Shown: positions 26,952 to 37,811 of the stretch, one piece after another
How the letters are laid out: every line of letters starts with the position of its first letter
Numbering within the stretch: the first letter of the stretch is position 1
Assembly: GCF_001434575.1 (NCBI RefSeq)
Contig: NZ_AZDA01000093.1
Coordinates: 89,469-153,468, forward strand
DNA length: 64,000 nucleotides
Direction: 5' to 3'
From: Loigolactobacillus bifermentans DSM 20003
Lineage (GTDB): Bacteria; Bacillota; Bacilli; Lactobacillales; Lactobacillaceae
The notes under the pieces: generated by a model
Seen by the model: only the letters and a program-made list of their open reading frames with translations
Told to the model about the DNA's origin: nothing
Database searches by the model: none
Program-made: the position numbers and the translations under genes

Positions 26952-27926
26952 TTGACTGAAGGACAAGTAACGAAAGAATTTCGCGTCAGTAATCCTGATG
27001 AAGCAATTAATTTAATGGGGAACCAAGACAGCTTTCTTACGCTGCTAGAAGACGGGTTCCATGTCACGTTAAACGCATTTGGTGACGTGATCAAAATTAC
27101 GGGTTTGTCAGAAGCGGCGAGCCAAGTTTACGCGATTTTACAAAATTTATTACAACTTGATCATCAAGGCATTAAAATTAGCCAAGCAGATGTTGTGAGT
27201 GCCATTAAAATGGCACAACGCGGCACATTAGAGTATTACCAAGAACTGTATCGTACGGAATTGATCAAAGACCGTAAAGGCCGACCAATTCGGGTCAAAA
27301 ATTTTGGCCAACGGCAATATGTAACGCAAGTGCGTCAAAACGACATTACATTTGGCATTGGCCCAGCTGGTACTGGGAAAACCTTCTTAGCAGTTGTGAT
27401 GGCGGTTGCGGCCTTAAAACAAGGCAGTGTTGAAAAAATAATTTTAACGCGGCCAGCGGTTGAGGCGGGGGAAAGCTTAGGCTTTTTACCAGGGGATCTT
27501 AAAGAAAAGGTTGATCCCTATTTACGGCCGATCTATGATGCGCTGTATGCAGTGTTAGGTGCAGAACATACCACTCGATTAATGGAACGCGAGGTTATTG
27601 AAATTGCCCCATTAGCGTATATGCGTGGTCGGACTTTGGAGAACGCTTTTGTGATTCTAGATGAAGCACAAAATACCACACCGGCACAAATGAAAATGTT
27701 TTTGACGCGGTTAGGTTTTGGGTCAAAAATGATCGTTAACGGTGACATTACACAAATTGATTTACCACGCCATGCGAATAGTGGGTTGGTGCAGGCCAAA
27801 CGTATTTTGACGAATGTGAAGCAAGTTGCGTTTGTGGAGTTCTCAGCAAATGATGTGGTTCGACATCCAGTGGTTGCCCGGATCATCGCGGCCTATGAAG
27901 ATGCAGAAGTTCAGCCTAAGGCTTAA
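26952..27926 (+). CDS. phoH: PhoH-like ATPase
   Basis: 324 residues. N-terminal nucleic-acid-binding region, then the ATPase core: Walker A IGPAGTGKTFLAV, LTRPAVEAGESLGFLPGD, Walker B AFVILDEAQNTTPAQMKMFLTRLG, and VNGDITQIDLP. Superfamily-1-like ATPase, often considered an RNA helicase partner of YbeY in ribosome quality control. TTG 26952 follows AAAGGGG. First gene of phoH-ybeY-dgkA-era-recO, a conserved Bacillota block. Confidence 0.94.
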   Translation: MTEGQVTKEFRVSNPDEAINLMGNQDSFLTLLEDGFHVTLNAFGDVIKITGLSEAASQVYAILQNLLQLDHQGIKISQADVVSAIKMAQRGTLEYYQELYRTELIKDRKGRPIRVKNFGQRQYVTQVRQNDITFGIGPAGTGKTFLAVVMAVAALKQGSVEKIILTRPAVEAGESLGFLPGDLKEKVDPYLRPIYDALYAVLGAEHTTRLMEREVIEIAPLAYMRGRTLENAFVILDEAQNTTPAQMKMFLTRLGFGSKMIVNGDITQIDLPRHANSGLVQAKRILTNVKQVAFVEFSANDVVRHPVVARIIAAYEDAEVQPKA

Positions 27927-27941
27927 ATTTGGAGGAAAAAT

Positions 27942-28418
27942 TTGGATTTAGAAATTATCGATGAAACGCAAACGGTTTCAGAAGCACACTTAGAATTGGT
28001 TCGAAAGATCATTGATTTTTGTGGGGAATATTTAAAATTGGCCCCTAACACCGAAATGTCAGTGACGTTTATGCATAACGATGAGATCCAAAAAATCAAT
28101 CGTGACTACCGCCAAACAGATCGGCCAACTGATGTGATCAGTTTTGCCATTGAAGAAGACCCAGAGGATCAAGATGTGATCATTTTACCAGACGATGCTG
28201 ATATTCCACGCAATATTGGTGACTTAATGGTCTCTGTGGATAAAGTTGCGGAGCAAGCAGACGAATACGGCCATTCTTTTGAACGTGAATTAGGCTATAC
28301 CATGGTCCATGGCTTTTTGCATTTAAATGGGTATGATCACATGCGTTCTGCTGCTGCTGAGAAAGAAATGTTTGATTTGCAGCGCAAAATTTTAGATGAA
28401 TATGGGCTTAAACGGTAA
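27942..28418 (+). CDS. ybeY: Endoribonuclease YbeY (rRNA maturation)
   Basis: 158 residues. Zinc-dependent single-strand RNase for 16S rRNA 3' end maturation and ribosome quality control. The metal motif HGFLHLNGYDH is present near residue 125, with TDVISFAIEE earlier. TTG 27942 follows TTGGAGG at normal distance. Its 3' end overlaps the dgkA start by 23 bases. Confidence 0.95.
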   Translation: MDLEIIDETQTVSEAHLELVRKIIDFCGEYLKLAPNTEMSVTFMHNDEIQKINRDYRQTDRPTDVISFAIEEDPEDQDVIILPDDADIPRNIGDLMVSVDKVAEQADEYGHSFERELGYTMVHGFLHLNGYDHMRSAAAEKEMFDLQRKILDEYGLKR

Positions 28419-28797
28419 ACAAACGCAAAAAAATCGCCATTTTGGTCAAAGCTTACGGCATGCGGTGCAAGGCTTGCGGGCTGTTTTACAGGCTGAGCGT
28501 AATTTTCGTTTTCATCTATTGGCGAGCCTATTGGTGATTGCTGCAGGTATTTGGGTCACCCTCAGTCGCTGGGAATGGCTGGCGTTGTGCATTGCGATTT
28601 TTGGGGTGTTGCAAAGTGAGCTGTTAAATACAGTGGTTGAGTCGTTAGTGGACTTGTTAACGGTGAAGCATTATATGGTGGCGGCTAAGTATGCGAAAGA
28701 TGTGGCAGCTGGTGCTGTTTTAGTGGCTGCAGTGTTTGCTTTAGTGGTAGGGCTATTGATTTTTGGCCCACATTTTATAGACTGGATAAAGAGGTAA
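28396..28797 (+). CDS. dgkA: Undecaprenol/diacylglycerol kinase
   Basis: Small integral-membrane kinase, 133 residues and three helices, phosphorylating undecaprenol in Gram-positives. Family block QAERNFRFHLLASLLVIAAG, then ESELLNT-type region LQSELLNTVVESLVDL and AAKYAKDVAAGAVL carry the active-site residues. Start ATG 28396 lies inside the end of ybeY, with a second ATG 6 bases on; neither has a strong binding site, pointing to coupled translation. era starts 3 bases after the stop. Confidence 0.92.
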   Translation: MNMGLNGKQTQKNRHFGQSLRHAVQGLRAVLQAERNFRFHLLASLLVIAAGIWVTLSRWEWLALCIAIFGVLQSELLNTVVESLVDLLTVKHYMVAAKYAKDVAAGAVLVAAVFALVVGLLIFGPHFIDWIKR

Positions 28798-28800
28798 ATT

Positions 28801-29715
28801 ATGGATCAACTTCAACAAAAAGATTTTCACTCCGGCTTTGTGGCCATTGTTGGGCGGCCTAACGTTGGAAAATCAACATTTTTAAACCGAATCATTGGTG
28901 AGAAAGTGGCAATTATGTCCAATAAGGCGCAAACCACTCGGAATAAGATTCAAGGGATCTACACAACAACACAAGCACAGATCGTGTTTATTGATACACC
29001 TGGGATTCATAAACCAGCTAATAAGTTGGATGAATTCATGCTGAACGCAGCGACTTCTTCTTTAAAAGAAGTGGATGCCGTGCTCTTTATGGTCAGTGCC
29101 AATGATAAAAAGGGACCTGGTGATCAATTTATTTTAGAGCAATTACGGGCGGTTAAACAACCCGTTTACTTGGTCGTTAACAAAATTGATACGGTGCATC
29201 CAAATGATCTGGAACCATTTGTCGCTGGCTATCAGCAGGAAATGGATTTTGCTGGGGTTTACCCGATTTCAGCCTTACAAGGCAACAATGTAGATCAATT
29301 GCTGCAGACCCTTGAAAAACAACTCCCCCAAGGCCCACAGTATTACCCAGCTGACCAAATGACCGATCATCCGGAATACTTTGTGGTAGCGGAATTAATT
29401 CGAGAAAAGATTTTACAGTTAACGCGGGATGAAGTCCCGCATTCTGTGGCTGTGATGGTGGAACGCATGCGTCCCGATAACAAAGGCCTATTGAGAATTG
29501 AAGCGACGATTATTGTTGAACGCGCAGGGCAAAAAGGCATTATCATCGGTAAGGGCGGTAAAATGCTCAAAGAAATCGGGACCCGTGCGCGGCATGATAT
29601 TGAAAACTTACTAGGTGATCAGGTTTTCTTGCAGTTATGGGTGAAAATCGATAAAGGTTGGCGTGACAACCAACGTTATTTAGATGAATTAGGTTATCGG
29701 AAGAAAGATTATTAA
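28801..29715 (+). CDS. era: GTPase Era
   Basis: 304 residues. Essential GTPase that binds 16S rRNA 3' end and helps 30S assembly. G motifs: [12 protein letters not shown] (G1), QTTRNKIQG (G2), [10 protein letters not shown] (G3), VNKID (G4), SALQGNN (G5). C-terminal KH domain with the RNA-binding loop [13 protein letters not shown]. Next to ybeY and dgkA as usual. Confidence 0.98.
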   Translation: MDQLQQKDFHSGFVAIVGRPNVGKSTFLNRIIGEKVAIMSNKAQTTRNKIQGIYTTTQAQIVFIDTPGIHKPANKLDEFMLNAATSSLKEVDAVLFMVSANDKKGPGDQFILEQLRAVKQPVYLVVNKIDTVHPNDLEPFVAGYQQEMDFAGVYPISALQGNNVDQLLQTLEKQLPQGPQYYPADQMTDHPEYFVVAELIREKILQLTRDEVPHSVAVMVERMRPDNKGLLRIEATIIVERAGQKGIIIGKGGKMLKEIGTRARHDIENLLGDQVFLQLWVKIDKGWRDNQRYLDELGYRKKDY

Positions 29716-29736
29716 ACTTGAGTGAGTTGATCAAAA

Positions 29737-30510
29737 ATGGCGCGTGAAATTGCGACGTTTGATGGCCTGGTGTTAATGCGCAAAGACTATCGCGAACGGG
29801 ATATGTTGGTAAAGCTCTTAACGGATACGTATGGTAAGCATATGTTTTTTATTCGTGGTGCGCGTAAGCGTGGGTTTCGTTTAGCTGCGGCTATTTTGCC
29901 ATTTACCAGTGGTCGTTATACTGGTTCGATTTCGGAGGAAGGCCTGTCGTTTATTAACAGTGCCCAGGAATACCGACAGTTTCAAAGTATTAGTCAGGAT
30001 ATTCAGCTAAATGCATATGCGACTTACATTTTGAATTTGATCGATGTGGCCTTTCCAGACGGACAGGCCATTCCCAAATGGTACCAGCAAGCGCAGTGGG
30101 CGCTGAAATTAATTGATGATGGGTTTGACCCAGAAATTATTACAAACATCAATGAAATTCAACTGTTAACCGTGTTTGGTGTGGCCCCTTATTGGGAAAG
30201 CTGTGTCGTCTGTCAGCGCACGGATCTACCATTTGATTACTCTGAAAAATATGGGGGGTTACTGTGCCAGCAACACTGGCAACTTGACCCCTATCGGTTT
30301 CATGCCAGTCAACGGGCGATTTATTTTTTGCGGCAGTTTTCAATTGTCGACTTGCCTAAATTACATTCGATTCAATTGAAGCCTGCTACTAAAAAAGAAT
30401 TGCGGCGCATCATTGATCAGATTTACCGGGATACAGTCGGTGTGTCTTTAAAAAGTAAAAAATTTATCGATCACATGGCAGATTGGGACCAAATTCTTAA
30501 ACCGGATTGA
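29737..30510 (+). CDS. recO: DNA repair protein RecO
   Basis: 257 residues: N-terminal OB fold (GLVLMRKDYRERDMLVKLLTD, GARKRGFRLAAAILPF), helical domain, and a zinc-like CVVC ... CQQH site near residues 158-185. Helps RecA load onto SSB-coated DNA with RecF and RecR. Follows era by 21 bases. The glyQS promoter -35 overlaps its last codons. Confidence 0.93.
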   Translation: MAREIATFDGLVLMRKDYRERDMLVKLLTDTYGKHMFFIRGARKRGFRLAAAILPFTSGRYTGSISEEGLSFINSAQEYRQFQSISQDIQLNAYATYILNLIDVAFPDGQAIPKWYQQAQWALKLIDDGFDPEIITNINEIQLLTVFGVAPYWESCVVCQRTDLPFDYSEKYGGLLCQQHWQLDPYRFHASQRAIYFLRQFSIVDLPKLHSIQLKPATKKELRRIIDQIYRDTVGVSLKSKKFIDHMADWDQILKPD

Positions 30511-30535
30511 CAATTTTATGAAAAGTCAGTAGAAT
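30507..30535 (+). promoter_or_regulatory. Strong promoter of glyQS
   Basis: TTGACA (30507-30512), 17 bp, TAGAAT (30530-30535). Starts transcription just upstream of the T-box leader. Confidence 0.8.
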
Positions 30536-30540
30536 GACAA

Positions 30541-30743
30541 CGTATTTAGCAATGATGAGACAGAAGTTTTGAGGGACTGTTAACAGCGACTCTAGATCAG
30601 TGTAAGCTAGAGAACAGACACAAAGCAGGGCATTCTCGGAGCGTTAATGAAATAAAAAAGTGTCAGTGAAAACTGGAACTAGGGTGGAACCGCGAATAAT
30701 TCGTCCCTATGTAGATCATATTTGATTTACATAGGGATTTTTA
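30541..30743 (+). ncRNA. Glycine T-box leader of glyQS
   Basis: The canonical T-box AGGGTGGAACCGCG is at 30681-30694, followed by the terminator TCCCTATGTA/TACATAGGGA (30704-30713 with 30728-30737) and T5. The likely specifier is GGC (Gly, 30629-30631), followed by A, in AAGCAGGGCATT. The leader is about 200 nt, short like other glyQS T-boxes. Uncharged tRNA-Gly should favour readthrough. Confidence 0.9.
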
Positions 30744-30787
30744 ATTGCCGTGAAAACCTAGCCAAGCACGCAGAAAGGGGATCCAAA

Positions 30788-31684
30788 ATGGATCATAAGT
30801 TGAATGTTCAAGAAATGATTTTGACGTTACAGCGCTTTTGGGGCGAACAAGGTTGTATGTTAATGCAAGCCTACGATACAGAAAAAGGGGCCGGGACCAT
30901 GAGTCCGTATACGTTTTTACGGGCGATTGGGCCAGAACCTTGGAATGCGGCTTACGTTGAGCCTTCACGCCGACCTGCAGACGGGCGTTACGGGGACAAC
31001 CCGAATCGGTTATACCAACATCATCAGTTCCAAGTTGTGATGAAACCTTCACCAGATGATATTCAAGAACGCTATTTAAACAGTTTACGGGCTTTAGGGA
31101 TTGAACCGTTGGAACATGATATTCGTTTCGTTGAAGACAACTGGGAAAACCCATCGATGGGCTGCGCCGGTGTGGGTTGGGAAGTTTGGTTAGACGGTAT
31201 GGAAGTCAGCCAGTTTACTTACTTCCAAGTCGTTGGTGGTTTAAATGTAAAGCCTGTTACTTCTGAAATCACGTATGGGATCGAACGCTTAGCGTCTTAC
31301 ATCCAAGATGTGAACAGTGTCTTTGACCTTGAATGGGGCGATGGCGTTAAATACGGCGAAATTTTCAAAGAACCTGAATATGAAAATTCAAAATATTCTT
31401 TTGAAGAAAGCAATCAAGACATGTTGTTACAATTGTTTGACATGTATGAAAAAGAAGCAAAGAAACAAATTAAAAACGGTTTGGTGCATCCAGCCTATGA
31501 TTACATTTTAAAATGTAGCCATACGTTTAACTTATTAGATGCACGCGGTGCCGTCAGTGTTACGGAACGGGCAGGTTACCTGTCACGGATCCGGAATATG
31601 GCGCGTTCAGTGGCCCGGGCGTTTGTCAGTGAACGGGAAGAACTGGGTTTCCCATTGTTAAAAGACAAACCGGCTCAGGCATAA
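30788..31684 (+). CDS. glyQ: Glycyl-tRNA synthetase alpha subunit
   Basis: 298 residues from ATG 30788 (AAAGGGG upstream); a longer reading would start inside the T-box terminator. Class II catalytic subunit, with the characteristic [27 protein letters not shown] start, [30 protein letters not shown] and [14 protein letters not shown] blocks. Works as a tetramer with GlyS, which starts 21 bases later. Confidence 0.98.
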   Translation: MDHKLNVQEMILTLQRFWGEQGCMLMQAYDTEKGAGTMSPYTFLRAIGPEPWNAAYVEPSRRPADGRYGDNPNRLYQHHQFQVVMKPSPDDIQERYLNSLRALGIEPLEHDIRFVEDNWENPSMGCAGVGWEVWLDGMEVSQFTYFQVVGGLNVKPVTSEITYGIERLASYIQDVNSVFDLEWGDGVKYGEIFKEPEYENSKYSFEESNQDMLLQLFDMYEKEAKKQIKNGLVHPAYDYILKCSHTFNLLDARGAVSVTERAGYLSRIRNMARSVARAFVSEREELGFPLLKDKPAQA

Positions 31685-31705
31685 ATCGTAAAGGGGGATA
31701 AAATT

Positions 31706-33787
31706 GTGGCACATACATTTTTAATGGAAATTGGATTAGAAGAAATGCCTGCTCACGTGGTAACGCCTAGCCGGTTACAATTGGTGAAACGCACGCAGGA
31801 ATTTTTAAAAGAAAATCGCTTGGATTATACCGATATTGTTTCATACGCAACACCACGGCGTTTAACCGTGCAGGTCAACGGCGTTGCCGATCAACAAACC
31901 GATGTTAAAAAAGAAGTGCGCGGACCAGCGAAGCGGATTGCCCAAAATGATGCTGGTGAATGGACCAAGGCCGCACAAGGGTTTGTTCGTGGCCAAGGCA
32001 TGACCACGGATGACATTACCTTTAAAGAACAAAAAGGAGAGGAATATGTTTTCTTAAACAAATTTATTCCAGGGCAACCTGCCGCAGATGTGTTAACGGG
32101 GATGAAAGACGTTGTCATAGCGATGACGTTCCCAACGAATATGCATTGGGGTGCCAATGATTTTGAATATATTCGGCCGATTCATTGGCTAGTGGCGTTA
32201 CTTGATGATCAAGTGGTACCATTTAAGATCTTAAAAATCGCAACAGGTCGGGAAACACAAGGCCATCGTTTCTTAGGACAACCTGTGACATTAGCACAAG
32301 CCACTGATTATGTGCAGGCTTTAGCCGCGCAATTTGTGATTGTGGAACCAGCCGTTCGCCAGGCTAAAATTGAAGCACAGATCAAAGCGATTGCAACCGC
32401 ACATGATTGGCAAGTGGACTTGGATCCAGATTTGTTGGAGGAAGTTGTCAATTTAGTCGAATATCCAACTGCTTTTAGTGGTCAATTCGATCCAAAATAT
32501 TTGGAAATGCCAGATGAAGTCTTGATCACCTCCATGAAGGACCATCAACGTTATTTCTATGCCCGGAATCAAGCAGGTCAGTTATTACCAATTTTTATTT
32601 CTGTTCGTAATGGGAATGACCAATACTTGGAAAATGTCATTGCTGGGAATGAAAAAGTCTTGACCGCACGGTTAGAAGATGCAGCGTTTTTCTACCATGA
32701 AGATCAAAAACAAACCATTGCAGATGATGTTGAACGGTTGAAGTCGGTGACGTTCCATGACAAGATCGGCTCCGTTTATGAAAAGATGCAGCGGGTCCAA
32801 CTGATTGCCCAAGCATTTGGGAAACAAGTTCATTTAACGGACACTGAATTAGCTGATTTACAACGGGCAAGTGAAATCTATAAATTTGATCTCGTTACCG
32901 GAATGGTCGGGGAATTCTCTGAATTACAAGGGATCATGGGTGAAAAGTACGCCTTATTACAAGGTGAGACACCAGCCGTTGCCACGGCAATTCGCGAACA
33001 TTACATGCCGATTTCTGCTGATGGCGCTTTACCAGCGACCAAAGTAGGCGCTGTGTTGGCGATTGCAGATAAATTTGACAGCATGATGAGCTTCTTTGCA
33101 GTTGGTATGATCCCAACGGGTTCAAACGACCCTTATGCGTTGCGGCGTCAAGCTTTTGGTATTGTACGTATCTTGCACGAACGTAAATGGCATTTTGCGA
33201 CTGGGAAGTTCCAACAAGAAATGAAGCAAGTTTTAACCGAACATCAAGCCACTTTTAATTTAGACTTCAGCAAAACGGCCGATGAATTACGTCAATTCGT
33301 TGCAGACCGTGTTCGGCAGTGGTTTGGCAATCATCAGATGCGTTATGATATTGTGGATACCGTTTTGGCGAACCGCGATGGCGACATTGAAAAAATGTTT
33401 GAGGCTGCCCAAGCAATCGATCAACATAAAGATGATGCCAACTTCAAAGAAAATATTGAAGCATTGACGCGGGTGATGCGTTTGGCCACGAAAGCCGACT
33501 TTACAGCGGATGAAGTGGTTGCCGTTAATCCTGATTTATTTGAAAATGACGCCGAACAACAATTGTATGATGCCGTCAATGCCGTTGCTGCGGAGGCAGA
33601 TAATCGCAGTATTGCTGAAAACTTTACGGCGTTGCGTAACTTGGAACCAGCAATTGATGCTTATTTTGAAGCAACGATGGTAATGGTTGATGACACCGCT
33701 GTGCGGCAAAATCGGTTGGCACAATTAACACAATTAGCCCGTTTGATTTTCCAAGTGGGTGATCTAAAGCAGTTGATCGTGAAGTAA
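31706..33787 (+). CDS. glyS: Glycyl-tRNA synthetase beta subunit
   Basis: 693 residues from GTG 31706 with AAAGGGGG upstream. tRNA-binding subunit; begins [18 protein letters not shown] and contains FPTNMHWG, an HD-type region near [14 protein letters not shown], and an anticodon-binding helical C-terminus. Full length for the family. Second gene of the T-box controlled glyQS operon. Confidence 0.98.
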   Translation: MAHTFLMEIGLEEMPAHVVTPSRLQLVKRTQEFLKENRLDYTDIVSYATPRRLTVQVNGVADQQTDVKKEVRGPAKRIAQNDAGEWTKAAQGFVRGQGMTTDDITFKEQKGEEYVFLNKFIPGQPAADVLTGMKDVVIAMTFPTNMHWGANDFEYIRPIHWLVALLDDQVVPFKILKIATGRETQGHRFLGQPVTLAQATDYVQALAAQFVIVEPAVRQAKIEAQIKAIATAHDWQVDLDPDLLEEVVNLVEYPTAFSGQFDPKYLEMPDEVLITSMKDHQRYFYARNQAGQLLPIFISVRNGNDQYLENVIAGNEKVLTARLEDAAFFYHEDQKQTIADDVERLKSVTFHDKIGSVYEKMQRVQLIAQAFGKQVHLTDTELADLQRASEIYKFDLVTGMVGEFSELQGIMGEKYALLQGETPAVATAIREHYMPISADGALPATKVGAVLAIADKFDSMMSFFAVGMIPTGSNDPYALRRQAFGIVRILHERKWHFATGKFQQEMKQVLTEHQATFNLDFSKTADELRQFVADRVRQWFGNHQMRYDIVDTVLANRDGDIEKMFEAAQAIDQHKDDANFKENIEALTRVMRLATKADFTADEVVAVNPDLFENDAEQQLYDAVNAVAAEADNRSIAENFTALRNLEPAIDAYFEATMVMVDDTAVRQNRLAQLTQLARLIFQVGDLKQLIVK

Positions 33788-33936
33788 GCTTTCTTTTAAA
33801 TCGGGATTATGCTAAACTAGGACTACTGTTTGACGAAAAATTATATAATAGGTTTATTCTAAGCAAAATTATTGTACCAAGCTTTATTTTATGTTAAAGT
33901 AGAATAGTATTTTTGCGTATGATAATCTAGCAAAGG

Positions 33937-33966
33937 TCGCACTTTTTAACGAGGGTGCGGTTTTTA
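33937..33966 (+). terminator. Terminator-like hairpin between glyS and dnaG
   Basis: TCGCAC (33937-33942) pairs with GTGCGG (33955-33960) and runs into T5. It is the only candidate terminator after glyS. A second hairpin, GGGCT/AGCCC near 33974-33993, follows just before the dnaG ribosome binding site. Confidence 0.55.
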
Positions 33967-34023
33967 ACGCTTGGGGCTGTTTTTTGAAAGCCCAGGGATG
34001 ATGTTTGGGCGGAGGTGAAACGT

Positions 34024-35856
34024 TTGGCGACTCGAATTCCAGAGGCAGTTATTGATCAAATTCGTGACTCGGTGAATATTACCGATATTGTCGGCCAATA
34101 TGTAACACTTAAAAAATCTGGCAAAAACCTTTTTGGGCTATGTCCTTTTCAAGAGGAAAAGACACCTTCTTTCTCAGTGGCGGAGGATAAGCAGATTTTT
34201 AATTGTTTTAGTTGTCACCGTGGCGGCAATGTGTTTCGATTTATCATGGAAATTGAACAAATTGATTTTCCGGCGGCTGTTTTAAAGGTTGCGGAATTGG
34301 GTCAAGTTGACGTTGACCTTAGCGCTTTTCAAGAAACACGCCCACAGCCTAAAGCAGATCCAATTAAAACGGAATTATTGCAGCTTTACCAAGCTGCCGC
34401 AACACTCTTTCAACATGTGTTGTTAAATACAGAAGCCGGTGAGGAAGCGCTGGCCTACGCACAGCAACGTCAGTTAGACGAGACGCAATTAAAAACGTTT
34501 CAAGTCGGCTATGCGCCTGATCAGGATAATTTGTTGCTTCGCTTCTTTCAAGAGAAAAAAGTTGACTTTCAACTCTTAAGACAATCTGGTTTATTTTCAG
34601 AGCGTGAGGACGGGTCTTTATTTGATCGTTTTCGGGATCGATTAATGTTTCCGATTCGGGATGCCAGAGGCCAGGTGATTGCTTTTTCGGGGCGCTTGCT
34701 ACATCCAATTGCGCAGTTGCCGAAGTATTTAAATAGTCCGGAAACCAAATTATTTAATAAACGGGATGTCCTTTTTAACTTAGACCTTGCCCGTCCTGAA
34801 ATCAGGCGGCATAAGCAAGTCGTGCTATTTGAAGGATTTATGGATGTGATTGCGGCTTATCGGGCCGGTATTCAGTATGGTGTGGCGTCTATGGGCACCA
34901 GTTTGACGAATGAACAGTTACACCAACTGCAGCGTTTAACGGGCCATTTGATTGTCTGTTATGATGGCGATCTACCAGGACTGACGGCCACTAACCGGGT
35001 GATCACACTACTACGGCAAGATCAGCGTTTTCAGCTGAGTATTGTCACCTTACCAGAACAGTTGGACCCAGATGAGTACATTCAAAAATATCAAGCGGAA
35101 AGCTTTCGTAAAAAAATCGAAGAAAGTCAGTTAACTGCAACTGCTTTTCGGTTGAATTATTTGCGTCAAGGCAAGAAGTTAGATCATGAACAAGATAAAA
35201 TTGCTTATACGGAAGCGGCATTGCAGGAGTTGCTAACGGTTCATTCAACAATCGAGCGTGATGTTTATCTTCATCAGTTAAGTCAAACGTTGAATTTATC
35301 GTATGACGTGTTGGTGGGACAATTACAGCGCTTATTGGCCAATGCCACCCGTCAGCGTGATCAAACATTACAAACGCAATTAACGACGGTACCCACCGTG
35401 CAGCAACCAACACAGGTTCATTTAAATCGTGTTGAACGAGCAGAACGCGATTTGCTACATCTATTTTGGTATGACCGTCAGGCACGTGACAAATTAATGC
35501 AACAAACTGATTTTGTCATGGTACATGACCCGTATCAAATGTTGTATACGCTCAGCCAAACTTATTTTGTAACAAACGAAACGTTTAACGCTGCCGCTTT
35601 TTCGGATTATGCGAAGTCAGATGACTTGCAAAGTTTAGCGGCCGAGATTGATCAAATGCCCTTTGATGAAACCACTGGTTTAGCGCAATTAGCGGATGAT
35701 CTGATGACCATTCAGCGCTTTAAGTTGGAAACCAAGCTAAAACAGGCGCAGCAACAAGCGCATGAGGCAAATCAAATGGGTGACGATGAACAGGCACTGC
35801 GACTTTTTCAACAACTATTGACTTTGAAAAAGCAGATCGAGGCGTTATCGGCCTAA
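34024..35856 (+). CDS. dnaG: DNA primase DnaG
   Basis: Makes RNA primers at the replication fork. 610 residues from TTG 34024, 8 bases after GGAGG (a GTG at 34015 overlaps the binding site). N-terminal zinc domain [15 protein letters not shown] ... [14 protein letters not shown] core with [21 protein letters not shown] and [10 protein letters not shown], and the C-terminal helicase-interaction part. Oddity: canonical zinc ligands at positions 40, 43, 61, 64 are Cys, His, Cys, Cys; here residue 43 is Gln, with a His at 65 right after Cys64. Followed by rpoD, as in the macromolecular-synthesis operon. Confidence 0.96.
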   Translation: MATRIPEAVIDQIRDSVNITDIVGQYVTLKKSGKNLFGLCPFQEEKTPSFSVAEDKQIFNCFSCHRGGNVFRFIMEIEQIDFPAAVLKVAELGQVDVDLSAFQETRPQPKADPIKTELLQLYQAAATLFQHVLLNTEAGEEALAYAQQRQLDETQLKTFQVGYAPDQDNLLLRFFQEKKVDFQLLRQSGLFSEREDGSLFDRFRDRLMFPIRDARGQVIAFSGRLLHPIAQLPKYLNSPETKLFNKRDVLFNLDLARPEIRRHKQVVLFEGFMDVIAAYRAGIQYGVASMGTSLTNEQLHQLQRLTGHLIVCYDGDLPGLTATNRVITLLRQDQRFQLSIVTLPEQLDPDEYIQKYQAESFRKKIEESQLTATAFRLNYLRQGKKLDHEQDKIAYTEAALQELLTVHSTIERDVYLHQLSQTLNLSYDVLVGQLQRLLANATRQRDQTLQTQLTTVPTVQQPTQVHLNRVERAERDLLHLFWYDRQARDKLMQQTDFVMVHDPYQMLYTLSQTYFVTNETFNAAAFSDYAKSDDLQSLAAEIDQMPFDETTGLAQLADDLMTIQRFKLETKLKQAQQQAHEANQMGDDEQALRLFQQLLTLKKQIEALSA

Positions 35857-35879
35857 GGGTGTATAGGGAGGATAATGAA

Positions 35880-36986
35880 ATGACTAAAAAAACAACAACG
35901 ACTAAATATGATGATGCCGTTAAAAAAGTTATCAAAGACTATAAGACTGACAAACAGATCACCGAAAAGGATTTGATGGACAAGATTGTGACACCATTTG
36001 CTTTAGATGCTTCTGGAATTGATAAATTATTCCAAAAAGTTGAAGATCAGGGCATCAGTGTTGTTGATGAAAAAGGTGAACCTTCTGAACGGAGCTTGAA
36101 AAAGGAAAAGGCCGTTAAGAAAAAGGAGCTTCAAAACTTATCCGCACCTTCAGGTATTAAGATCAATGACCCTGTTCGGATGTATTTAAAAGAAATTGGG
36201 CGGGTATCGCTGTTAACAGCGGATCAAGAAGTTGCTTTGGCCTTGAAAATCGAACAAGGTGATGAAGTTGCCAAACAACGGTTAGCAGAAGCTAACTTAC
36301 GGTTAGTGGTTTCAATTGCCAAACGTTATGTTGGGCGTGGTATGCAGTTTTTAGATTTGATTCAAGAAGGTAACATGGGTCTGATGAAGGCTGTTGAAAA
36401 GTTTGATTACCGCAAAGGGTTTAAGTTTTCAACTTACGCCACTTGGTGGATTCGTCAGGCCATTACCCGTGCCATTGCCGATCAGGCACGGACGATTCGG
36501 ATTCCGGTGCATATGGTCGAAACCATTAACAAGTTGATTCGAATCCAACGGCAGTTATTACAAGACCTTGGCCGGGAACCAACTCCTGAAGAAATTGGGG
36601 CTGAAATGGATATGCCAACCGAAAAAGTTCGGGAGATCTTGAAAATTGCGCAAGAACCTGTTTCATTGGAAACACCAATTGGTGAAGAGGATGATTCTCA
36701 TTTAGGCGACTTTATTGAAGACCAAGATGCCACCAGCCCTGCTGATCATGCGGCTTACGAATTGTTAAAAGAACAATTGGAAAGCGTTTTGGATACTTTA
36801 ACAGATCGCGAAGAAAATGTATTACGGTTACGCTTTGGATTAGATGATGGGCGTACTCGGACCTTGGAAGAAGTTGGGAAAGTTTTCGGTGTGACCCGTG
36901 AACGGATTCGTCAGATCGAAGCCAAAGCATTACGGAAATTACGTCACCCAAGTCGTTCGAAGCAGTTAAAAGATTTCTTAGAATAA
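35880..36986 (+). CDS. rpoD: RNA polymerase primary sigma factor (sigma-70/RpoD)
   Basis: 368 residues from ATG 35880, 8 bases after AGGGAGG. Region 1.1, then region 1.2-2 ([67 protein letters not shown]), region 3, and region 4 with the helix-turn-helix [31 protein letters not shown] Lys-rich N-terminal stretch is typical of the Bacillota housekeeping sigma A. It reads the near-consensus -35/-10 pairs seen in this window. Confidence 0.98.
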   Translation: MTKKTTTTKYDDAVKKVIKDYKTDKQITEKDLMDKIVTPFALDASGIDKLFQKVEDQGISVVDEKGEPSERSLKKEKAVKKKELQNLSAPSGIKINDPVRMYLKEIGRVSLLTADQEVALALKIEQGDEVAKQRLAEANLRLVVSIAKRYVGRGMQFLDLIQEGNMGLMKAVEKFDYRKGFKFSTYATWWIRQAITRAIADQARTIRIPVHMVETINKLIRIQRQLLQDLGREPTPEEIGAEMDMPTEKVREILKIAQEPVSLETPIGEEDDSHLGDFIEDQDATSPADHAAYELLKEQLESVLDTLTDREENVLRLRFGLDDGRTRTLEEVGKVFGVTRERIRQIEAKALRKLRHPSRSKQLKDFLE

Positions 36987-36996
36987 CGCGATTTTT

Positions 36997-37034
36997 AAAA
37001 CACCGTCTCGGCACTTGGCCAGGCGGTGTTTTTT
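36997..37034 (+). terminator. Terminator after rpoD
   Basis: AAAACACCG (36997-37005) pairs with CGGTGTTTT (37024-37032) and inner GC pairs extend the stem. Confidence 0.75.
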
Positions 37035-37112
37035 AATGGGATTCCTTTGTTAAATCAGGCGCTTATTTGATACAATAAAGACAAAATGTAAAGTTAGGTT
37101 AAGGTGACAAAT

Positions 37113-37811
37113 TTGCAACCAGTTCATTTAACAAAAAGATTAACAGCAATTGCACAACAAGTGCCACAGGGCAGTCGCTTGGCAGATATTGGTTCCGATC
37201 ACGCATTGGTGCCGGTTCATTTAGTGCAAACCGGTCAAATTCAATTTGCGATTGCCGGTGAGGTAATTCCGGGACCGTTAAGCCGAGCGAAACAGGCGAT
37301 TGAGGCTGCCGGTTTGACTCAGCAGATCCAACCACGGTTGGCAAACGGTTTAGCTGCAATTCGGCCTGCAGACCAGGTGGATACAGTGGTGATTGCAGGA
37401 ATGGGCGGGCAGTTGATCTGTGATATTTTAACAGCCGGTCAACCGCATGAAACTGGCATTCAACGCTTGATTTTGGAACCGAATATCCAAGAAGATCTGG
37501 TCCGTCAGTGGCTAGGCGCGCATCGGTACCAGATTAAAGCTGAAACAATCGTGGCTGAAGAGCAACACGTTTATGAAATCATTGTGGCAGAATTGGCTGA
37601 ACAGGCCATTCAGTATTCGCCACAGGCCTTAAAATTTGGGCCTTATTTAATGCAAGAAAAAAGTCCAGTTTTCCGTGCTAAGTGGCGTCATCGCTATGAT
37701 ACAAACGAAAAAATTATGGCGAATTTACGGCACAATGCGCGCGGCGATCAATCCCAAAAATTAGCGGCACTAACAGTAGAAAATAAAATGATTCAGGGGG
37801 TTTGGCAATGA
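37113..37811 (+). CDS. trmK: tRNA (adenine-22-N1)-methyltransferase TrmK
   Basis: 232 residues from TTG 37113 (AAGGTG 6 bases before). Class I SAM methyltransferase that makes m1A22 in tRNA-Ser, restricted to Bacillota and relatives. Marks: RLADIGSDHALVPVHL (SAM loop), AGEVIPGPLSRAKQA, VVIAGMGGQLICDIL and RLILEPNIQ. Always found before nif3, as here, with which it overlaps by 4 bases (ATGA). Confidence 0.95.
   Translation: MQPVHLTKRLTAIAQQVPQGSRLADIGSDHALVPVHLVQTGQIQFAIAGEVIPGPLSRAKQAIEAAGLTQQIQPRLANGLAAIRPADQVDTVVIAGMGGQLICDILTAGQPHETGIQRLILEPNIQEDLVRQWLGAHRYQIKAETIVAEEQHVYEIIVAELAEQAIQYSPQALKFGPYLMQEKSPVFRAKWRHRYDTNEKIMANLRHNARGDQSQKLAALTVENKMIQGVWQ

Noticed and set aside
30722-30787. Upstream start for glyQ
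   Set aside because: It would begin within the T-box terminator; ATG 30788 with AAAGGGG is far better.
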